From Runella limosa DSM 17973 (GTDB lineage Bacteria; Bacteroidota; Bacteroidia; Cytophagales; Spirosomataceae): DNA of 64,000 nt. Numbering within the stretch: the stretch's first letter is position 1; each line of letters begins with the position of its first letter. This document shows positions 33,495-43,584 of this stretch, in pieces. The notes beneath the pieces were generated by a model. That model was not told the origin of the DNA. It saw only the letters and a list, made by a program, of their open reading frames with translations, and ran no database searches. Where the stretch lies: contig NZ_KI519430.1 of NCBI RefSeq assembly GCF_000482465.1, forward strand, positions 83,448-147,447, given 5' to 3'. The translations under genes were made by a program, and so were the position numbers.

Positions 33495-34727
33495 CTACCG
33501 TCTGACCGTGGCATTATCCACCGTTTTTTGCCACACCCGCCACACGTTTTTATACATGAGGTTGGCAATATCACTTTCGGTATAACCTCTTTTAAGCAAC
33601 ACATAAATCAAGTTAGGGTACTGCGATACGTCCTTCAAACCCGTGGGTAAACTATCTCCTACCCCATCAAAATCCGACCCAATGCCTACGTGCTTGGTAC
33701 TTCCTGTCAATTTCACAACGTGGTCGATGTGGTCGGCAACCGTTTCTACATCCGCAAAAAGTACAGGGTTTGCTTTTTGGAATTGTTTCTGAAACTCGTC
33801 AGCTTCGGGCGTACCCATCTTGAGCCCTTTTTCTTTCAAGGCTTTTCCAAACTTATCTTGCAATGCCTCAATTTGTTGACGGTATTTTTCGTCCAAAAAG
33901 CTGGAGCCAAAATTGATTTGAATCACACCTCCTTTTTTTGCCAAAAGCTTAATCATATCGTCCGACATATTCCGCTTGAAAGTAGGCGTAAAATACCGAC
34001 ATGAAGAGTGCGACGCAATCACAGGCACCGATGAAAGCTCAATGGCTTGGTAAAAAGCATCGTCCGAAACGTGCGAAATATCCACCATAATACCTACGCG
34101 ATTCATTTCTTTGACTACTTCTCTCCCATAAGCGCTCAAACCCTTGTGCGTGTGCGTCGTGTCGTACGACGAATCACAAATGAGGTTGTCTTTCCCGTGG
34201 GTCAAGGTTACGTAGCTGATGCCTTTTTTGCGAAAATAAGCCACATCCGAAATGGTTTGCAACGGTGCACCGTTTTCCATCCCCATCGGAAATGAAATCA
34301 CACCTTTTTTGAAATTGGCATCCGCTTCTTTGGGCGTTGTGACAATACCAAATTTGTCGGGGTGCGCTGTCGCTATCCCGCGAACCATGTTAATCAGCGA
34401 ATCGGCCAGCTCTTTTGCCCCACCCGTTTGTTGGTACGACGACGGAATATAAATCGACATAAACGGAGCCGACAAACCGCCTTTCTTAGCTCGTTCGTAA
34501 TCAAAATCACCTTCGGTAGTTTTCAAAGGAATTCCCAAATATTCACGCTCCAATCGGAAGTTCTTGATTTTGAGACGATACGGCAAGTCCACGTGACCGT
34601 CAGTGAGAATGTATTTGTGGGCAAGTTCGTCGGCTTTTTTGCGAAGGGCTTCGTCTGAATTGTTTTGCGCCGCACCATTCAATTGCACAAATAGCAAAGC
34701 CACAGCGGTAATAATAAGGTGTTTCAT
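33495..34727 (-). CDS. Secreted M19 membrane-dipeptidase-like peptidase
   Basis: 410 residues with a signal peptide ('HLIITAVALLFVQLNGAAQ'). The renal-dipeptidase (M19) metal ligands are all seen: 'DGHVDLP' (His and Asp), 'MGMENGAPL' (bridging Glu), 'VDISHVSDD' and 'VIASHSSCR' (His). It should hydrolyse dipeptides, including D-amino-acid ones, in the periplasm. The end of the gene overlaps an inverted-repeat arm, so the last residues ('ATVRR') may vary between strains. Confidence 0.95.
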   Translation of the reverse strand: MKHLIITAVALLFVQLNGAAQNNSDEALRKKADELAHKYILTDGHVDLPYRLKIKNFRLEREYLGIPLKTTEGDFDYERAKKGGLSAPFMSIYIPSSYQQTGGAKELADSLINMVRGIATAHPDKFGIVTTPKEADANFKKGVISFPMGMENGAPLQTISDVAYFRKKGISYVTLTHGKDNLICDSSYDTTHTHKGLSAYGREVVKEMNRVGIMVDISHVSDDAFYQAIELSSVPVIASHSSCRYFTPTFKRNMSDDMIKLLAKKGGVIQINFGSSFLDEKYRQQIEALQDKFGKALKEKGLKMGTPEADEFQKQFQKANPVLFADVETVADHIDHVVKLTGSTKHVGIGSDFDGVGDSLPTGLKDVSQYPNLIYVLLKRGYTESDIANLMYKNVWRVWQKTVDNATVRR

Positions 34728-34743
34728 GTAGGAGTTTGTTGAT

Positions 34744-34773
34744 TTGAATTGTTTAAAGACTTCCGTATTTTTG
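34744..34773 (+). promoter_or_regulatory. Promoter of the Uma2-like gene
   Basis: TTG (34744-34746), 19 bases, TATTTTTG (34766-34773): exact TTG-N19-TAnnTTTG, 24 bases before the chosen ATG at 34797. Confidence 0.8.
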
Positions 34774-34796
34774 TAAAAATAGCTTTAAATTCTAAA

Positions 34797-35453
34797 ATGA
34801 GCGTCAACGAAATACAAAAGCACCTTTTAGCCATGCCTCATGCTTTTTTGATTATTCAAAAAGCCCAAGAAGCATTGGAAAAAGAGAAAGAATTACGCCA
34901 GCATTTTTACGAAGTTATTGAAGAAAATAAAAAAATGGAGTTTATCAACGGTGAAATCATTTTTCAATCTCCCGTCAAACGCCGTCATAATGATGCCACA
35001 GGGAACATTTATAAAATGATGGATTTTTTTGTCGTTGAACACAACTTAGGCTGGGTCGGAATTGAAAAAGTGCTTATTTCTCTCTCCCGCAATGATTACG
35101 AACCCGACGTTTGTTTTTGGAAAAAAGACAAAGCCAAACACTTCACTGACGACCAAATGCAATTCCCTGCGCCAGATTTGGTGGTTGAGGTTTTGTATAA
35201 ATCCACTGCCCATACCGACCGTACGACCAAATTCGAGGACTATCAAGCCCACGAAATAAAGGAATATTGGATAGTTGACCCTAGTGCCCAAGTGATTGAA
35301 CAGTACGTACTTCACAGCAAAAGGTACGAACTTATTTTTAAAGGCAAGAATGGCTCTATTACTTCGACGGCAATCAAAAACTTTACGCTTCCTGTCGCGG
35401 CAATTTTTGACAAGAAACTTACCAACCAAGCACTAGCCAGTTTCTCTAATTAG
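34797..35453 (+). CDS. Uma2-family (DUF820) nuclease-like protein
   Basis: 218 residues from the ATG at 34797, chosen because the promoter overlaps the longer frame. It starts with a charged helix ('EALEKEKELRQHFYEVIEENKK'), then 'MEFINGEIIFQSPVKRRHN'. The PD-(D/E)xK-type core is 'YEPDVCFW', 'PDLVVEVLYKST' and 'KFEDYQAHEIKEYWIVDP'. The Uma2 family is abundant in cyanobacteria and found in Cytophagales, and is thought to include nucleases linked to mobile elements. No mobile element is visible here. The catalytic role is inferred from motifs. Confidence 0.85.
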   Translation: MSVNEIQKHLLAMPHAFLIIQKAQEALEKEKELRQHFYEVIEENKKMEFINGEIIFQSPVKRRHNDATGNIYKMMDFFVVEHNLGWVGIEKVLISLSRNDYEPDVCFWKKDKAKHFTDDQMQFPAPDLVVEVLYKSTAHTDRTTKFEDYQAHEIKEYWIVDPSAQVIEQYVLHSKRYELIFKGKNGSITSTAIKNFTLPVAAIFDKKLTNQALASFSN

Positions 35454-35470
35454 CAACCACAATTCCGTTC

Positions 35471-35887
35471 TTACTCAAAAAGGTTTAAGTAGCTTTTCAA
35501 ATCCAGCGCTCGTTTTTTTACAATTTCGAGGCGACTATCCACCGCCATTGGCTGATACATGGTACCTTCCATGGTTGCGTATAATTCTGACTGAAATTTA
35601 AACTCCAAATCGCGGTATTCTATCCATTTTCGCTGCGAGGTAAGCAAAGCCGCCTTTTGTTTGGCGTTAAGTTTCAAGTTGAGGGATTTGTAATTTTTGT
35701 TCAATTCGGCATCCCATTTTTTATAGGCTTCATCCAAACACCCAACCATTCCCTGAGTGGAAGGATTTTTATCCATACATTTGTCCAACGCGATGTCAAT
35801 GGGGTGTTTTTCGGTTTCATCTTGGGCCATACCGACTACAGGAAGGATAAATAAAAAACAAACGACTAAGAAATAATACGATTTCAT
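35471..35887 (-). CDS. LprI-like (DUF1311) periplasmic protein
   Basis: 138 residues with a signal peptide ('YYFLVVCFLFILPVVGMAQ'). The mature part has the lysozyme-inhibitor LprI-like layout: 'IDALDKCMDKNPSTQGMVGC' in paraphrase (two Cys, 'CMDKN' and 'GCLDEA'), then 'KKWDAELNKNYKSL' and 'TSQRKWIEYRDLEF'. Such proteins are soluble in the periplasm; the function is not proven outside Mycobacterium. Convergent with the Uma2-like gene. Confidence 0.85.
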   Translation of the reverse strand: MKSYYFLVVCFLFILPVVGMAQDETEKHPIDIALDKCMDKNPSTQGMVGCLDEAYKKWDAELNKNYKSLNLKLNAKQKAALLTSQRKWIEYRDLEFKFQSELYATMEGTMYQPMAVDSRLEIVKKRALDLKSYLNLFE

Positions 35888-35937
35888 TGATGTTACGGTT
35901 TTTGAAAATTGAGTACGCTACAAATAAACGAAAATAA

Positions 35938-36888
35938 ATGACGTCAAACGATTTCGTTCAGCAAGAACGAAGCCGATTTATTAAGGCCAAGGCACAGGAG
36001 CTTGGCTTTGATTTTTGTGGTATATCAACGGCCACTTTTTTGGAAGAAGAAGCCCCTCGTCTCGAACAATGGCTGTTGAGAAACCATCATGGTCAAATGC
36101 ACTACATGGGAAATCATTTCGACAAACGCCTCGATCCTCGCAAACTCGTCGAGGGGGCCAAATCAGTGATTTCCGTCTTGTTAAATTATTACCCCGAACA
36201 ACAGCTAGACGAGGGCGAAAACACCCTCAAACTCTCGAAATACGCCTACGGTACCGATTACCATTTTGTGTTGAAAGACAAACTCAAAGCCCTTGTCGAA
36301 GAAATTCAAAGCGAAGTGGGCGAAGTAAATGGGCGAATTTTTGTGGACTCAGCCCCCGTGATGGACAAAGTATGGGCGGCAAAAAGCGGACTCGGCTGGG
36401 TTGGAAAACATACCAATCTCATCAACCGCCAGATGGGAAGCTTTTTCTTTATTGGAGAAATTATTTCTGACCTCGAACTTTGGTCCGATGCTCCCATCAA
36501 GGATTATTGCGGAACCTGCACGCGCTGTGTGGACGCTTGCCCCACGGATGCCATCACAGAGCCTTACGTGGTCGATGGTAGTAAGTGTATCAGTTATTTT
36601 ACGATTGAACTCAAAGAGGCTATTCCAGCCGAGGTAAAAGGAAAGTTTGAGAACTGGATTTTTGGCTGTGATATTTGTCAAGATGTTTGTCCGTGGAATC
36701 GGTTTTCACGTCCGCATCAAACGCCAGAATTTAATCTTCATCCCGATTTGGCGCAGTTCACTCGAAACGATTGGGAAGAAATTACCCAGGAAGTATTTCA
36801 AGAAATATTTCGCCGTTCGCCCGTCAAACGGACAAAATTGGAAGGCTTGAAACGCAATATTGGTTTTGTCACTACGCCAAAAGAATAG
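35938..36888 (+). CDS. queG: Epoxyqueuosine reductase
   Basis: 316 residues. QueG reduces epoxyqueuosine to queuosine in tRNA using cobalamin and two [4Fe-4S] clusters. The N-terminal domain has '[22 protein letters not shown]', and the catalytic Asp region is in '[13 protein letters not shown]'. The ferredoxin part shows '[16 protein letters not shown]' and '[13 protein letters not shown]' (eight Cys for two clusters). Length matches the shorter Bacteroidota type without the C-terminal HEAT repeats. Single gene between divergent LprI and convergent CocE genes. Confidence 0.97.
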   Translation: MTSNDFVQQERSRFIKAKAQELGFDFCGISTATFLEEEAPRLEQWLLRNHHGQMHYMGNHFDKRLDPRKLVEGAKSVISVLLNYYPEQQLDEGENTLKLSKYAYGTDYHFVLKDKLKALVEEIQSEVGEVNGRIFVDSAPVMDKVWAAKSGLGWVGKHTNLINRQMGSFFFIGEIISDLELWSDAPIKDYCGTCTRCVDACPTDAITEPYVVDGSKCISYFTIELKEAIPAEVKGKFENWIFGCDICQDVCPWNRFSRPHQTPEFNLHPDLAQFTRNDWEEITQEVFQEIFRRSPVKRTKLEGLKRNIGFVTTPKE

Positions 36889-36896
36889 GTGTATAA

Positions 36897-36931
36897 TAGA
36901 CCTGACAAGTTTTTGACACTTCTCAGGTCTA
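36897..36931. terminator. Bidirectional hairpin after queG
   Basis: TAGACCTGACAAGT and ACTTCTCAGGTCTA form a 14-bp stem with one mismatch and a 7-base loop. It lies between the convergent queG and CocE-type genes. Confidence 0.75.
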
Positions 36932-36994
36932 ACACTAATGGTCTTATCTTCCCGAATAAGCTTGGCAGGAACTTTACGCATCATCAAACATCGC

Positions 36995-38845
36995 TTACTT
37001 AATCGTACTGACGTGCAAATGCGAATCGTGCTTTTCGCTGTGATAAATCCGAATCGTCGCTTTTTGAAAATCTTTTTCCTCGGCTTCGCTTATATTCATA
37101 AATTTTTGGGGGTTACGATCCACAAGCGGAAACCACGAGCTTTGGATTTGCACCATAATTTTGTGGCCTTTCTTGAACGTATGAAGCACATCAGGCATCC
37201 GTACTTTTACATCCGTCACTTGGTTTGGCACAAAAGCTTCTGGTTTTTCAAAGCTATTCCGAAACTTCCCGCGCAACACCTCCGCTCGAACCAACCGCTG
37301 ATACCCTGCCATCGTTAAATTTTTGGGATTAGGCGTTGGATTCGCAGCATCTTCGGGCAAGACATCGATTAGTTTCACAATAAAATCAGCGTCCGAACCC
37401 GTCGTAGAAGCAAAAAAATGTGCTGTCATCGACCCCGAAAATGTTACATCTTCGGTCAAAGCTTCGGTTTCATACGTAAGAACATCAGGACGACGTGCCG
37501 CAAAACGCTGATCTTCAATCATATACTGATTATTACGGCGCGCAAAAACACCATCCGTATAAGGAACAGGTTTGGCAGGGTCGCTTACGTACTCATCAAA
37601 GCCCTCTTTTTCTTTTGTTTCTTCCCAAGACAACTTACCATTCGCTTGAAAATGAAGCTCTTTTGCTGTTTTTTCTTTGGGTGGCCACGTCTCAAAAGTT
37701 TTCCATTCGTTGGTTCCCGTATTAAACATGGTCGCCTCTGCCGCTTTCCATTCCCCTTTGTCTTTCAGGTAGTAATTAAAAAACTTCGTTTCAAGCTCTT
37801 CCTGAAAATACTTAGCGGTATTACCACCAAACTGCAACGGCCCAAACTCCGACCAATCAGCCCGCGACCAAGCACCGTGCGTCCATGGCCCCATCACAAG
37901 TTGGTTTTTAGACGTAGGGCTTTGTTTTTCAATGGCTTCGTAGGTACGCAAGGCCCCAAACAAATCTTCGGCGTCAAACCATCCTCCCACAACCAAAGTA
38001 GCAGGTTTCACATTTTTCAAGGCAGGACGAATATTTCTGGCTTTCCAATAATCATCATACGTTTCGTGCTGAAGGTATTCATTCCAAATTTTACCCCGAT
38101 TATTAAAATAAGCTGCCCCATTGGCGTTTTTAATAGGCCCTAGCTTCAAGAAAAAGTCATAGGCATCTTTTGTTCGATTCGCAAATAATCCTGTATATGA
38201 GGTGCTTGGCTTGGTACGAGGAGCATCAAAATAGCTCAAAAAATTGAAGTTATCCAGCAAGAAAAAAGCACCATTGTGGCGGGCATCGTCTCCCACAAAT
38301 TCGTCAGTAACAGGCGCTTGAGGCGAAACGGCCTTAATAGCTGGGTGCGCATCAGGCAACGAGGCCGAGGCATAGAAACCAGGGTAGGAAATCCCTGTAA
38401 TACCGACCCGACCATTGTTTCGAGGGATATTTTTAATTAGCCACTCAACCGTATCGTAGGTATCAGTGCTTTCATCGGTGTCTTTTGCACTTTTTTTGTC
38501 AAACTTATGGGGTGTCATTTCTTCAAAATCACCCTCGCTCATGTAGCGCCCCCGTACGTCCTGAGTCACAAAGATGTATTTTTCTTCTGACAACAATTTA
38601 CTTGGACCAGGCCCATTTCCTGGGTAATTGGTTTCACCATAAGGCCCCGCTGAGTAGGGCGTTCGCTCCATAATAATCGGGTATTTTTGGCTGCTGTCTT
38701 TGGGTACATAAATGACGGTATAAAGCTTTACGCCATCCCGCATCGTAATCTGTTTGTCAAGTTTTGTGTAATTGTCTTTCACAAAGTTTTGGGCTTGTAC
38801 GGCCACACTCAAAAGCCCTGCCAGGGCAAGAAAGGAAAGTTTCAT
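36995..38845 (-). CDS. Secreted CocE/NonD-family hydrolase
   Basis: I start at the ATG at 38845 (616 residues), which gives the signal peptide 'MKLSFLALAGLLSVAVQAQ'. The alpha/beta-hydrolase core has 'RVGITGISYPGFYASASLP' with the nucleophile Ser (about residue 145), then an inserted helical domain, and the acid residue is in 'LVVGGWFDAEDLFG'. The second half is the C-terminal jelly-roll domain of the X-Pro dipeptidyl-peptidase S15 type ('DVTFSGSMTAHFFASTTGSDADFIVKLIDV'). It probably cleaves acyl-amino acid or ester substrates in the periplasm. Confidence 0.9.
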   Translation of the reverse strand: MKLSFLALAGLLSVAVQAQNFVKDNYTKLDKQITMRDGVKLYTVIYVPKDSSQKYPIIMERTPYSAGPYGETNYPGNGPGPSKLLSEEKYIFVTQDVRGRYMSEGDFEEMTPHKFDKKSAKDTDESTDTYDTVEWLIKNIPRNNGRVGITGISYPGFYASASLPDAHPAIKAVSPQAPVTDEFVGDDARHNGAFFLLDNFNFLSYFDAPRTKPSTSYTGLFANRTKDAYDFFLKLGPIKNANGAAYFNNRGKIWNEYLQHETYDDYWKARNIRPALKNVKPATLVVGGWFDAEDLFGALRTYEAIEKQSPTSKNQLVMGPWTHGAWSRADWSEFGPLQFGGNTAKYFQEELETKFFNYYLKDKGEWKAAEATMFNTGTNEWKTFETWPPKEKTAKELHFQANGKLSWEETKEKEGFDEYVSDPAKPVPYTDGVFARRNNQYMIEDQRFAARRPDVLTYETEALTEDVTFSGSMTAHFFASTTGSDADFIVKLIDVLPEDAANPTPNPKNLTMAGYQRLVRAEVLRGKFRNSFEKPEAFVPNQVTDVKVRMPDVLHTFKKGHKIMVQIQSSWFPLVDRNPQKFMNISEAEEKDFQKATIRIYHSEKHDSHLHVSTIK

Positions 38846-39031
38846 GGAACTAATTGGTTTTGAGCAAAAATAGAACAAAACGCTGGCAAACAAAAAGCCC
38901 TACGCTATTGAAATACCTACATTGTATTATTAGCATTGCCGTATTTTGTATTATTTCAATAAAAAACTAGCAAATTCCAGTTCTTTCGAGAGATAACATT
39001 GTAATAAACTGAGTTTGTCAATAAAATAACT

Positions 39032-39039
39032 TACCTTTG
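39032..39039 (+). promoter_or_regulatory. -7 box of typA
   Basis: TACCTTTG matches TAnnTTTG; it gives a leader of about 85 bases before the ATG at 39128. TTTG at 39014-39017 is a -33 candidate with a short 14-base spacer. Confidence 0.5.
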
Positions 39040-39127
39040 CGAGTCTTTTTTCAAAGCCATAATTAATTGTTAATCACTGACTTTCTTTCGATTAATTGTT
39101 AAGGCAAAACAACTAACAAAAATACAA

Positions 39128-40942
39128 ATGCAATCCATCCGCAACATCGCCATCATTGCGCACGTTGACCACGGTAAAACCACTTTGGTGGACAAATTCA
39201 TCCACTATTCGAAGCTGTTTCGTGAGAACCAGCAGTTTGACGACCTCATTTTGGACAACAATGACCTCGAACGTGAACGAGGCATCACGATTGTTTCTAA
39301 GAACGTATCAGTACGCTACAAAGACGTTAAAATTAATATCATAGATACCCCAGGCCACGCCGACTTCGGAGGAGAAGTAGAACGCGTACTTAAAATGGCT
39401 GACGGTGTAGTGCTTTTGGTGGATGCTTTTGAAGGCCCTATGCCTCAAACTCGTTTCGTATTGAGCAAAGCGCTTCAACTTGGATTAAAAGTTGTGTTGG
39501 TGATTAATAAAGTTGACAAACCAAACTGTCGCCCTGAAGAAGTTCACGAAGCGGTATTTGATTTGATGTTTAACTTGGAAGCCAACGAAACTCAACTTGA
39601 CTTCCCAACGGTTTTCGGTTCGTCGAAACAAGGCTGGATGGGTCCCGATTGGCAAAAACCTACTGAAGACATTTCTCACTTGTTGGATGTCATCGTAGAA
39701 AACATCCCAGCGGCGCCTTCTAACGACGGTGACCCTCAAATGCAAATTACTTCCCTCGATTATAACTCATTCGTTGGTCGTATCGCCATCGGGCGTGTAC
39801 ACCGTGGAACGCTTAAAGAAGGTGCGCAAGTAGGTCTTTGTAAAGCCGACGGTAGTGTGAAACGTAACCGTATCAAAGAACTTCAAGTGTTTGAAGGACT
39901 TGGTCGTCAGAAAGTGACGGAAGTTTCTTCGGGAGATATTTGTGCAGTAACAGGTTTGGAAGATTTTGAAATTGGTGATACTATCACTCTTTACGAAAAC
40001 CCAGAGCCAATTACACGTATTGCCGTTGATGAGCCAACGATGAACATGTTGTTTACAATCAACAACTCTCCGTTCTTTGGCAAAGAAGGTAAATTTGTAA
40101 CATCACGCCACTTACGCGACCGTTTGTTCAAGGAAATGGAGAAAAACCTTGCCTTGCGCGTAGAGCCATTCGACAGCGAAGATAAATTCTTGGTGTTTGG
40201 TCGTGGTATCCTCCACTTGTCAGTATTGATTGAAACGATGCGTCGTGAAGGCTACGAATTGCAAGTAGGCCAGCCACAAGTAATTTTCAAACAAGACGAC
40301 AACGGACAACGTCTCGAACCAATCGAAATGTTGGTTGTTGACGTTCCTGAAGAAACTGCGGGTAAAGTGATTGAGCTAGTAACGCAGCGTAAAGGTGATT
40401 TGCTCGTGATGGAACCACGCGGCGATTTGCAACACTTGGAGTTTGACATTCCTTCTCGTGGCTTGATTGGACTTCGTTCTAATGTATTGACAGCTACTCA
40501 AGGGGAAGCCGTTATCTCTCACCGTTTCAAGTCGTATGAGCCTCACAAAGGCCCTATCGCAGGACGTATCAACGGTTCTATCATTTCAAAAGGAACAGGC
40601 CCAGCTACTCCTTATGCCCTTGACCGTCTTCAAGAGCGCGGGAAGTTTTTTGTTGACCCAAGCGAAGACCTTTATATGGGTATGGTTGTGGGTGAGCATA
40701 GCCGTCCTGGCGACATCGTTGTAAACCTTCAAGAAACGAAGAAATTGACCAACATGCGTGCCTCTGGTTCGGACGATAACGTGCGTATTGCTCCTAAAAT
40801 CAACTTCTCTTTGGAAGAATCAATGGAATACATCCAAAAAGATGAATACCTAGAAGTAACGCCACAAACACTTCGTATTCGTAAAGTATATCTCGACGAA
40901 AACGAGCGTAAACGTAACTCTAAAGAGCTAGAAATGGCTTAG
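39128..40942 (+). CDS. typA: Ribosome-associated GTPase TypA/BipA
   Basis: 604 residues. A translational GTPase that helps ribosome assembly under stress or at low temperature. G1 '[16 protein letters not shown]', G2 'ERERGITIV', G3 '[17 protein letters not shown]', G4 '[12 protein letters not shown]'; domain II and the BipA-specific C-terminal domain ('[22 protein letters not shown]', here cited as [10 protein letters not shown]) follow. Length and ends are normal. It is followed by a strong terminator (40968-41001) and by the 58-bp repeat array. Confidence 0.98.
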   Translation: MQSIRNIAIIAHVDHGKTTLVDKFIHYSKLFRENQQFDDLILDNNDLERERGITIVSKNVSVRYKDVKINIIDTPGHADFGGEVERVLKMADGVVLLVDAFEGPMPQTRFVLSKALQLGLKVVLVINKVDKPNCRPEEVHEAVFDLMFNLEANETQLDFPTVFGSSKQGWMGPDWQKPTEDISHLLDVIVENIPAAPSNDGDPQMQITSLDYNSFVGRIAIGRVHRGTLKEGAQVGLCKADGSVKRNRIKELQVFEGLGRQKVTEVSSGDICAVTGLEDFEIGDTITLYENPEPITRIAVDEPTMNMLFTINNSPFFGKEGKFVTSRHLRDRLFKEMEKNLALRVEPFDSEDKFLVFGRGILHLSVLIETMRREGYELQVGQPQVIFKQDDNGQRLEPIEMLVVDVPEETAGKVIELVTQRKGDLLVMEPRGDLQHLEFDIPSRGLIGLRSNVLTATQGEAVISHRFKSYEPHKGPIAGRINGSIISKGTGPATPYALDRLQERGKFFVDPSEDLYMGMVVGEHSRPGDIVVNLQETKKLTNMRASGSDDNVRIAPKINFSLEESMEYIQKDEYLEVTPQTLRIRKVYLDENERKRNSKELEMA

Positions 40943-40967
40943 TTCTAGCAATAGAACAAATACTTGT

Positions 40968-41001
40968 AAGGCAGACCTTCGCGGGTCTGCCTTCTTTTTT
41001 T
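40968..41001 (+). terminator. Intrinsic terminator of typA
   Basis: AAGGCAGACC and GGTCTGCCTT (10-bp stem) with a 6-base loop, then CTTTTTTT. Classic Rho-independent form 26 bases after the stop. Confidence 0.95.
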
Positions 41002-41408
41002 CTACAAATGTTGCGCCTCTACCGAGGCTCTTTGGATTCTTCTAAAACTTTTGATTAAACTACAAATGTTGCGCCTCTACCGAGGCTCTTTGGATTCTTC
41101 TAAAACTTTTGATTAAACTACAAATGTTGCGCCTCTACCGAGGCTCTTTGGATTCTTCTGAAACTTTTGTTTAAACTACAAATGTTGCGCCTCTACCGAG
41201 GCTATTTGGATTCTTCTGAAACTTTTGTTTAAACTACAAATGTTGCGCCTCTACCGAGGCTACTTTGGAGGCTTCTAAAACTTTTGATTAAAATACAAAT
41301 GTTGCGCCTCTGCCGAGGCTCTTTGGATTCTTCTAAAACTTTTGTTTAAAATACAAATGTTGCGCCTCTACCGAGGCTATTTGGATTCTTCTGAAACTTT
41401 TTGATTAA
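41002..41408. repeat. Seven tandem 58-bp repeats
   Basis: Seven copies start at 41002, 41060, 41118, 41176, 41234, 41293 and 41351 (period 58, one copy 59). Each begins (C/A)TACAAATGTTGCGCCTC, folds at GCCTC-TACC-GAGGC (copy 6 has TGCC) and ends with a T-rich AAACTTTTG(A/T)TTAA tail. The whole unit is conserved, including what would be the spacer. A single further copy lies at 15011-15068. The array is between convergent typA and the PpiD-like gene. Confidence 0.95.
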
Positions 41409-41420
41409 CAAAGACAAATA

Positions 41421-41454
41421 AAAAAATCCTCGCTTTCTCAAGCGAGGATTTTTT
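41421..41454. terminator. Bidirectional terminator of the PpiD-like gene
   Basis: A perfect 15-bp stem AAAAAATCCTCGCTT with its complement and a TCTC loop. Read on either strand the stem ends in a T run. It follows the stop of the minus-strand gene 41476-43584. Confidence 0.95.
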
Positions 41455-41475
41455 ATGATTTAGGCTGATTCTTTC

Positions 41476-43584
41476 TTAGAAGAATTTCGCGCGGTTATCT
41501 ACTACTTTCGCATTTTCGCGGATGGCTTCATTCAACAAGTAGCTTGCTTGAAGATTCTTTGATTGCAAATTGGCTTTGTACATCGAGTAATCGGCAATGG
41601 CTGGTGCTGGTGTATCAGAAACTTTCTCCATGATAAACACACCGTTCTCTCCCGTAAATACTTTTGATTTCTTGCCAGCTTTCAAACCAAAGCCTTTTCC
41701 AAGCGCGATTGGATCAAGTCCTGCGCTTGTCAAGAAACCTGTCGCCAATGAGATTTCATTTGCGGCTTCTACCAATGCACCTGCACCATATTTTTGGGCA
41801 ATCGCCTCAAGCGTTCCACCTTGGATACCGCTCAATTTCTTTGTGATTTGCTCTGCTTTAACTTCGTTACGCACTTTCAAAGTAAGCTCGTCACGGAAGT
41901 CATTGATTGAAGGGCTGTCTTTTGATGACTTACCCGTCAAAATAGCCACCACATATTGCTCGTCTGTTTCAAACACTGGCGAAACTTGGTCAGTCTTGGT
42001 ATCATCGTTAAATGCCCAACGGACAATTTCACGCGCGTTTTGAATCGTGTTCACGTTGGTTGCCGATTCTGGGATACGGTTGGCCGTTTGCACAAGCAAA
42101 CCTTTATCTTTTTTCACGTTCTCATCAAATGCTGACTTTGATTTAGACTCAATCGAGAATTGGTCTGCTTTCGCATAAATCGCATCACGCGTTGCTTGGC
42201 TTGGCGTCATTGTCTTGCCAATTGCCGCAATTTTATAAAGAACGTTCGTTTTAGGCTCTGTTACTTTAATAATGTGGAAACCGAAATCTGATTCAATCAA
42301 ACGGCCAATCAAACCTGTACCACTCATAGCAAATACAGCGTCGTTAAATGGCTTCACCATGGCACCTTCACTGAAGAAGCCTAAGTCACCACCACGCTGT
42401 GCCGAACCTGGATCAGCGCTGTTTGCCGTGGCTAATTGTTCAAAATTAGCACCGCCTTGCAATTGCTTCAACAAATCAGCGGCTTTGGTACGCGCTTCTG
42501 CTTTGGCTGAATCGCTTGTTCCTTGCGTACGAATCAAGATGTGACTGGCACGTGCTGTATAAGCTGTGTCAATTTTGGTACCGCCATACTTATAGATAAA
42601 ATACGTATTTCCTTCGCGGTAAGGGCCATTTACGCTACCTGGAATGAATGACTTCACCGCCGACTTCAACTGATCTGTCATGTCTGAATACGACCAGTAA
42701 AGTTTTGTAGGTACGTCCGAATTCACACGAGCATAAGTAGAGTCGCTGGTTGCTGTTGCCAATCCACGCGCCAATTCTTTAATTTTATTGTACATTTCCA
42801 CGCTATCTTCTTTGGTAGCAATAATTGGGAAAGTTACATATTGAATAGTGCGAGAGTCAAAGCCTTTGTATTCATCTTTGTGCTTGGCCAAATAATCTTG
42901 CAATTGCGAATCAGTCACCTTAATCGTTGTGTCAACCACTGAGTAGTAAGGTACATACAAATAGCGAAGTGACGCTTTAGCCGTTTGCGCTTGGTATTCT
43001 TTCTCTGCTTCAGCGCGTGTTACGTAGCTACCAGCGCGGAGTAAGTTTTCGTATTTCTGACGAAGACGATCTTGCGCTAAACTCTTCTCAAAATTTTCCC
43101 AAGCTTGTTGTTGCTCTACTGGCAAGTTTTTGAGGTTTTTGAGGTAGCTTATCACTTGAGTCTTGTCAAAAACACCCGTTTGAGGGTTCGTAAATGACTG
43201 TTGAACGGCTGGGCTCACGTTGTTCCCTTGTACCATGTCAACTAGCTCGTCGCTGCTTACTTTTAGTCCCAACGCATCGTATTCTTTTTTGTAAGCATAG
43301 TCGATGATGTACTGATTCCAAACCTGCTCACGAAGGCTTTGTTGTTCTGGTTCAGAAGCGGCACGACCACTTTGAGCTTCAAACGCCTGACGGGCTTGGT
43401 CTAATTTGAGTTGGAAATCCTTGTAACTAATGGTTTCACCTGCGATTTCGCCGACGTTCTGATTGTTTCCAAACAATGCCTGCGAACCTAAAATGTCACC
43501 TCCGACAATAAATAGAATCAAACTGGCGGCAATAACCACTACCGCAATACCTGATCGCTCCCTGATTTTGTTGATTAACGCCAT
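41476..43584 (-). CDS. PpiD-like peptidyl-prolyl isomerase/chaperone
   Basis: 702 residues. An N-terminal signal-anchor helix ('GIAVVVIAASLILFIVGGDIL', residues 13-33) is followed by a SurA_N-type domain ('YKDFQLKLDQARQAFEAQSG'), a long helical region, and one parvulin domain ('ASHILIRTQGTSDSAKAEA', 'GGDLGFFSEGAMVKPFNDAVF', 'FGFHIIKVTE', about residues 345-440). This is the design of the inner-membrane-anchored periplasmic chaperone PpiD, here longer than in E. coli (623). It should help outer-membrane proteins to fold. Monocistronic. Confidence 0.9.
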   Translation of the reverse strand: MALINKIRERSGIAVVVIAASLILFIVGGDILGSQALFGNNQNVGEIAGETISYKDFQLKLDQARQAFEAQSGRAASEPEQQSLREQVWNQYIIDYAYKKEYDALGLKVSSDELVDMVQGNNVSPAVQQSFTNPQTGVFDKTQVISYLKNLKNLPVEQQQAWENFEKSLAQDRLRQKYENLLRAGSYVTRAEAEKEYQAQTAKASLRYLYVPYYSVVDTTIKVTDSQLQDYLAKHKDEYKGFDSRTIQYVTFPIIATKEDSVEMYNKIKELARGLATATSDSTYARVNSDVPTKLYWSYSDMTDQLKSAVKSFIPGSVNGPYREGNTYFIYKYGGTKIDTAYTARASHILIRTQGTSDSAKAEARTKAADLLKQLQGGANFEQLATANSADPGSAQRGGDLGFFSEGAMVKPFNDAVFAMSGTGLIGRLIESDFGFHIIKVTEPKTNVLYKIAAIGKTMTPSQATRDAIYAKADQFSIESKSKSAFDENVKKDKGLLVQTANRIPESATNVNTIQNAREIVRWAFNDDTKTDQVSPVFETDEQYVVAILTGKSSKDSPSINDFRDELTLKVRNEVKAEQITKKLSGIQGGTLEAIAQKYGAGALVEAANEISLATGFLTSAGLDPIALGKGFGLKAGKKSKVFTGENGVFIMEKVSDTPAPAIADYSMYKANLQSKNLQASYLLNEAIRENAKVVDNRAKFF

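Noticed and set aside
34797-35453. Uma2-like gene as sign of a mobile element
   Set aside because: No transposase, terminal repeats or target-site duplications surround it; neighbours are ordinary chromosomal genes.
41002-41408. Possible CRISPR array with 58-bp period
   Set aside because: The whole 58-bp unit is conserved, including the bases where spacers would be, and no cas gene is present. It is a tandem repeat.
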